A stretch of 64,000 nucleotides of DNA, taken from the NCBI RefSeq assembly GCF_000003815.2, contig NC_049983.1, positions 14,266,240 to 14,330,239 of the forward strand, written 5' to 3'. A program made the translations under genes and the position numbers. Numbering within the stretch: the stretch's first letter is position 1; each line of letters opens with the position of its first letter. Shown here in pieces: positions 62,195 through 64,000 of the stretch. Source of the DNA: Branchiostoma floridae. Taxonomy: Eukaryota; Chordata; Leptocardii; Amphioxiformes; Branchiostomatidae. The notes beneath the pieces were generated by a model. It did no database searches, was not told the origin of the DNA, and saw only the letters and a program-made list of their open reading frames with translations.

Positions 62195-64000
62195 GTAAGT
62201 GGAACTAAAGGGGGAGGGGGGCTGTGCTGATTAGGGCCAGGGTTCTTGAGCATAATTATTTTGTGCACATGTGGCTGAGTGACATGCTATTAAACATCGA
62301 CTATCTGACCGTATTCCGCACGTTGCCTGATGTGTCATCAGGCCGTTATATCTACATAGGATACCATATGCACGCCGCCAAGCCATACAAGATAGTGGTG
62401 TATTTACTATCGCATAATGTTTGGTAAACAGTTTCTGAGTGGCAATTGTATACGTTCGAGTTTCCATCCGTTTGCTATTTATAGTACGCCTTTTTACGGA
62501 TAATGCAATCTGTTATGCAATAGAACAGTATTTTTCCCTTGATTGATAATACAGTACCGTAAGTTTGAATGTGCGACGTGGGCCAGCCATGCTTTTCTTA
62601 CAAGCTGTGTTTGTGTGACCCTGGTATTTCATCTCCGGCATGTCATCTGCTGATAATCTCATTCCGCGCTGTTTGGTAACTCGCGTTTCAGCCGGCGAGA
62701 CGAAACATACCTGTCGGGTCTTTAACTTTTTAAGCCAGACGAATCCAGGTACAAGAAAAGATATTCGCACATGTCAAGGGCAGCTGCACTGGTGTCAGAA
62801 ATTAACGTTAAACCTTTACAAGTATGTCGCATGAACAATGTAATTACCAACCAGCCGACATGGCTTGTTTTATCATATCAGTTCCGTGCGAACGACAAAG
62901 GCGGTAGCGATGTCGAAGTCAAGAAAAAGTGACAACAGTCCAAGGTTGTTCCAGGCATTTGGATTGCTAAGAATAAATATGATTTTGTTCTCCTCCTGAA
63001 AATTTACCTTTCTTTTATCACGCTGCTGGCATATGTCATTTTAGCACTGTGACGTCCATGCGCTGTTTTCTGATTGGTGATAAACCGTACATTGCACGAA
63101 ACAGACAGTCCTGAACATTCCGTAACAGGTGGTTAGGCTGTTCTTGACTTGAGTGAAAGCTGTCTGTTTGCAGAATTTCATTCAAACAAAAAGGGGCACT
63201 TTTTATTTGACCACTTGCGCTGTGAACATTGATATTTCCAAGGAGCTTTTTAAATTACAGTGATGACAGAAACAATGCATATTCGTCATACACCTTGCGC
63301 TATTCTACCGAAATTTTCGCCAGTGCAGTGTAACAAACAACGCTAGTCGCTACGGTAAAAGAGCTGACTGTATTTTAGGATAACTTCAGGGTTATTAAGT
63401 TATAATTTTCCCCATTTAGTGTTTTGGATGTGACTTCAATTAACATCGAAATTGCTGTTCATTATACCAGCTTTACTGTCAACAGATAGCGGATTGGTAC
63501 AGCTGCTTTAAGACATCGCAAATATTTGCAAGGATTTTGTTATTAGTAACAACCACGAGTCTACATTGAAATATACTGCCCTTCAGTTGACCTCAGTCTT
63601 CCATATAATACCATGTTTATAGCGGTTATGGAAAAAATAATAGCACTAGCAGCGCATATCACCATTTAAATTTTGAATACGTGAATCTGTCTTCAAGTAG
63701 AATTTGTAGTAATTTTTTTTTTTACCTCGACCAATAAAGCATTCTAATTTTGCTAAGCCACGTTATGCAGTTGGAGATAGGACACTTGAGCAAAAAGGGC
63801 GGGGAAGTATAAGTTATTTTGCTCAGACATCAAAGTGGATGAACAACAGGAAGGAAACAGTGTGTACTGTACATAAATGCTGGGAGGTTGGGCTGATTAT
63901 CAAGATGTAAACTTCCTCCGCCCCCGCTGCCCTGTCACATGCTGTATGGAACCTCGCGGCCAGTGAAGCAGGGTTGTATACTATGATCCTTGTGCAATTC
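62195..64000 (+). other. Presumed first intron of the gene starting at 62112
   Basis: AT-rich sequence after the GTAAGT donor. I found no phase-compatible exon up to the window end. Confidence 0.4.

Overview
The window looks like nuclear DNA from an invertebrate chordate, most probably a lancelet (amphioxus, Branchiostoma-like). The genes are animal-type: short exons, GT-AG introns of 0.1-3.3 kb, AATAAA signals, and families shared with vertebrates (ACOD1, PEBP1, GLOD5, Tctex1, Shisa-like). Alongside these are a Rieske choline-monooxygenase-like enzyme, tRNA-derived SINEs and terminal-inverted-repeat DNA elements. The species is an inference; the eukaryotic gene structure is visible directly. 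I rebuilt each multi-exon gene by matching splice sites and reading phase, and the exon sums of the eight complete spliced models divide exactly by three.

Layout. 0.7-1.9 kb (-): 3' part of a Shisa/CYYR1-like membrane protein. 3.6-7.6 kb (-): gene A, a multi-membrane-span protein fused to a YrdC/Sua5 domain. 9.1-10.7 kb (+): GLOD5. 11.9-13.9 kb (-): a PhyH-family dioxygenase. 14-26 kb: no convincing gene; a repeat field with a duplicated 2.2-kb block interrupted by a 3,960-bp TA-flanked element with long terminal inverted repeats. 26.3-29.3 kb (-): ACOD1 (cis-aconitate decarboxylase). 31.9-36.9 kb (+): gene B. 39.0-42.6 kb (+): gene C. 44.5-46.2 kb (+): PEBP1. 47.1-53.3 kb (+): Rieske oxygenase. 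56.9-57.7 kb (-): intronless Tctex1-domain gene. 62.1 kb (+): first coding exon of a gene leaving the window.

The most striking content is the A/B/C family. Each protein (912, 897 and 924 aa) has three successive blocks of hydrophobic segments, each resembling the acetate/succinate/ammonium transporter family (GPR1/FUN34/SatP, 'AceTr'). These are followed by a cytosolic-type YrdC/Sua5 domain, the fold that makes threonylcarbamoyl-AMP from threonine, bicarbonate and ATP. A and C are close, partly homogenised paralogues in opposite orientation with the KxR motif changed to KxQ. B lies between them, keeps KxR, and shares no intron position with A or C in the compared regions. A membrane carboxylate/bicarbonate channel coupled to a carbamoyl-adenylate enzyme is a plausible but untested reading.

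The other genes are mostly single-copy metabolic enzymes (methylglyoxal-type glyoxalase fold, 2-oxoglutarate dioxygenase, itaconate synthesis, betaine-type synthesis). They lie near each other, but I see no evidence that they form one pathway.
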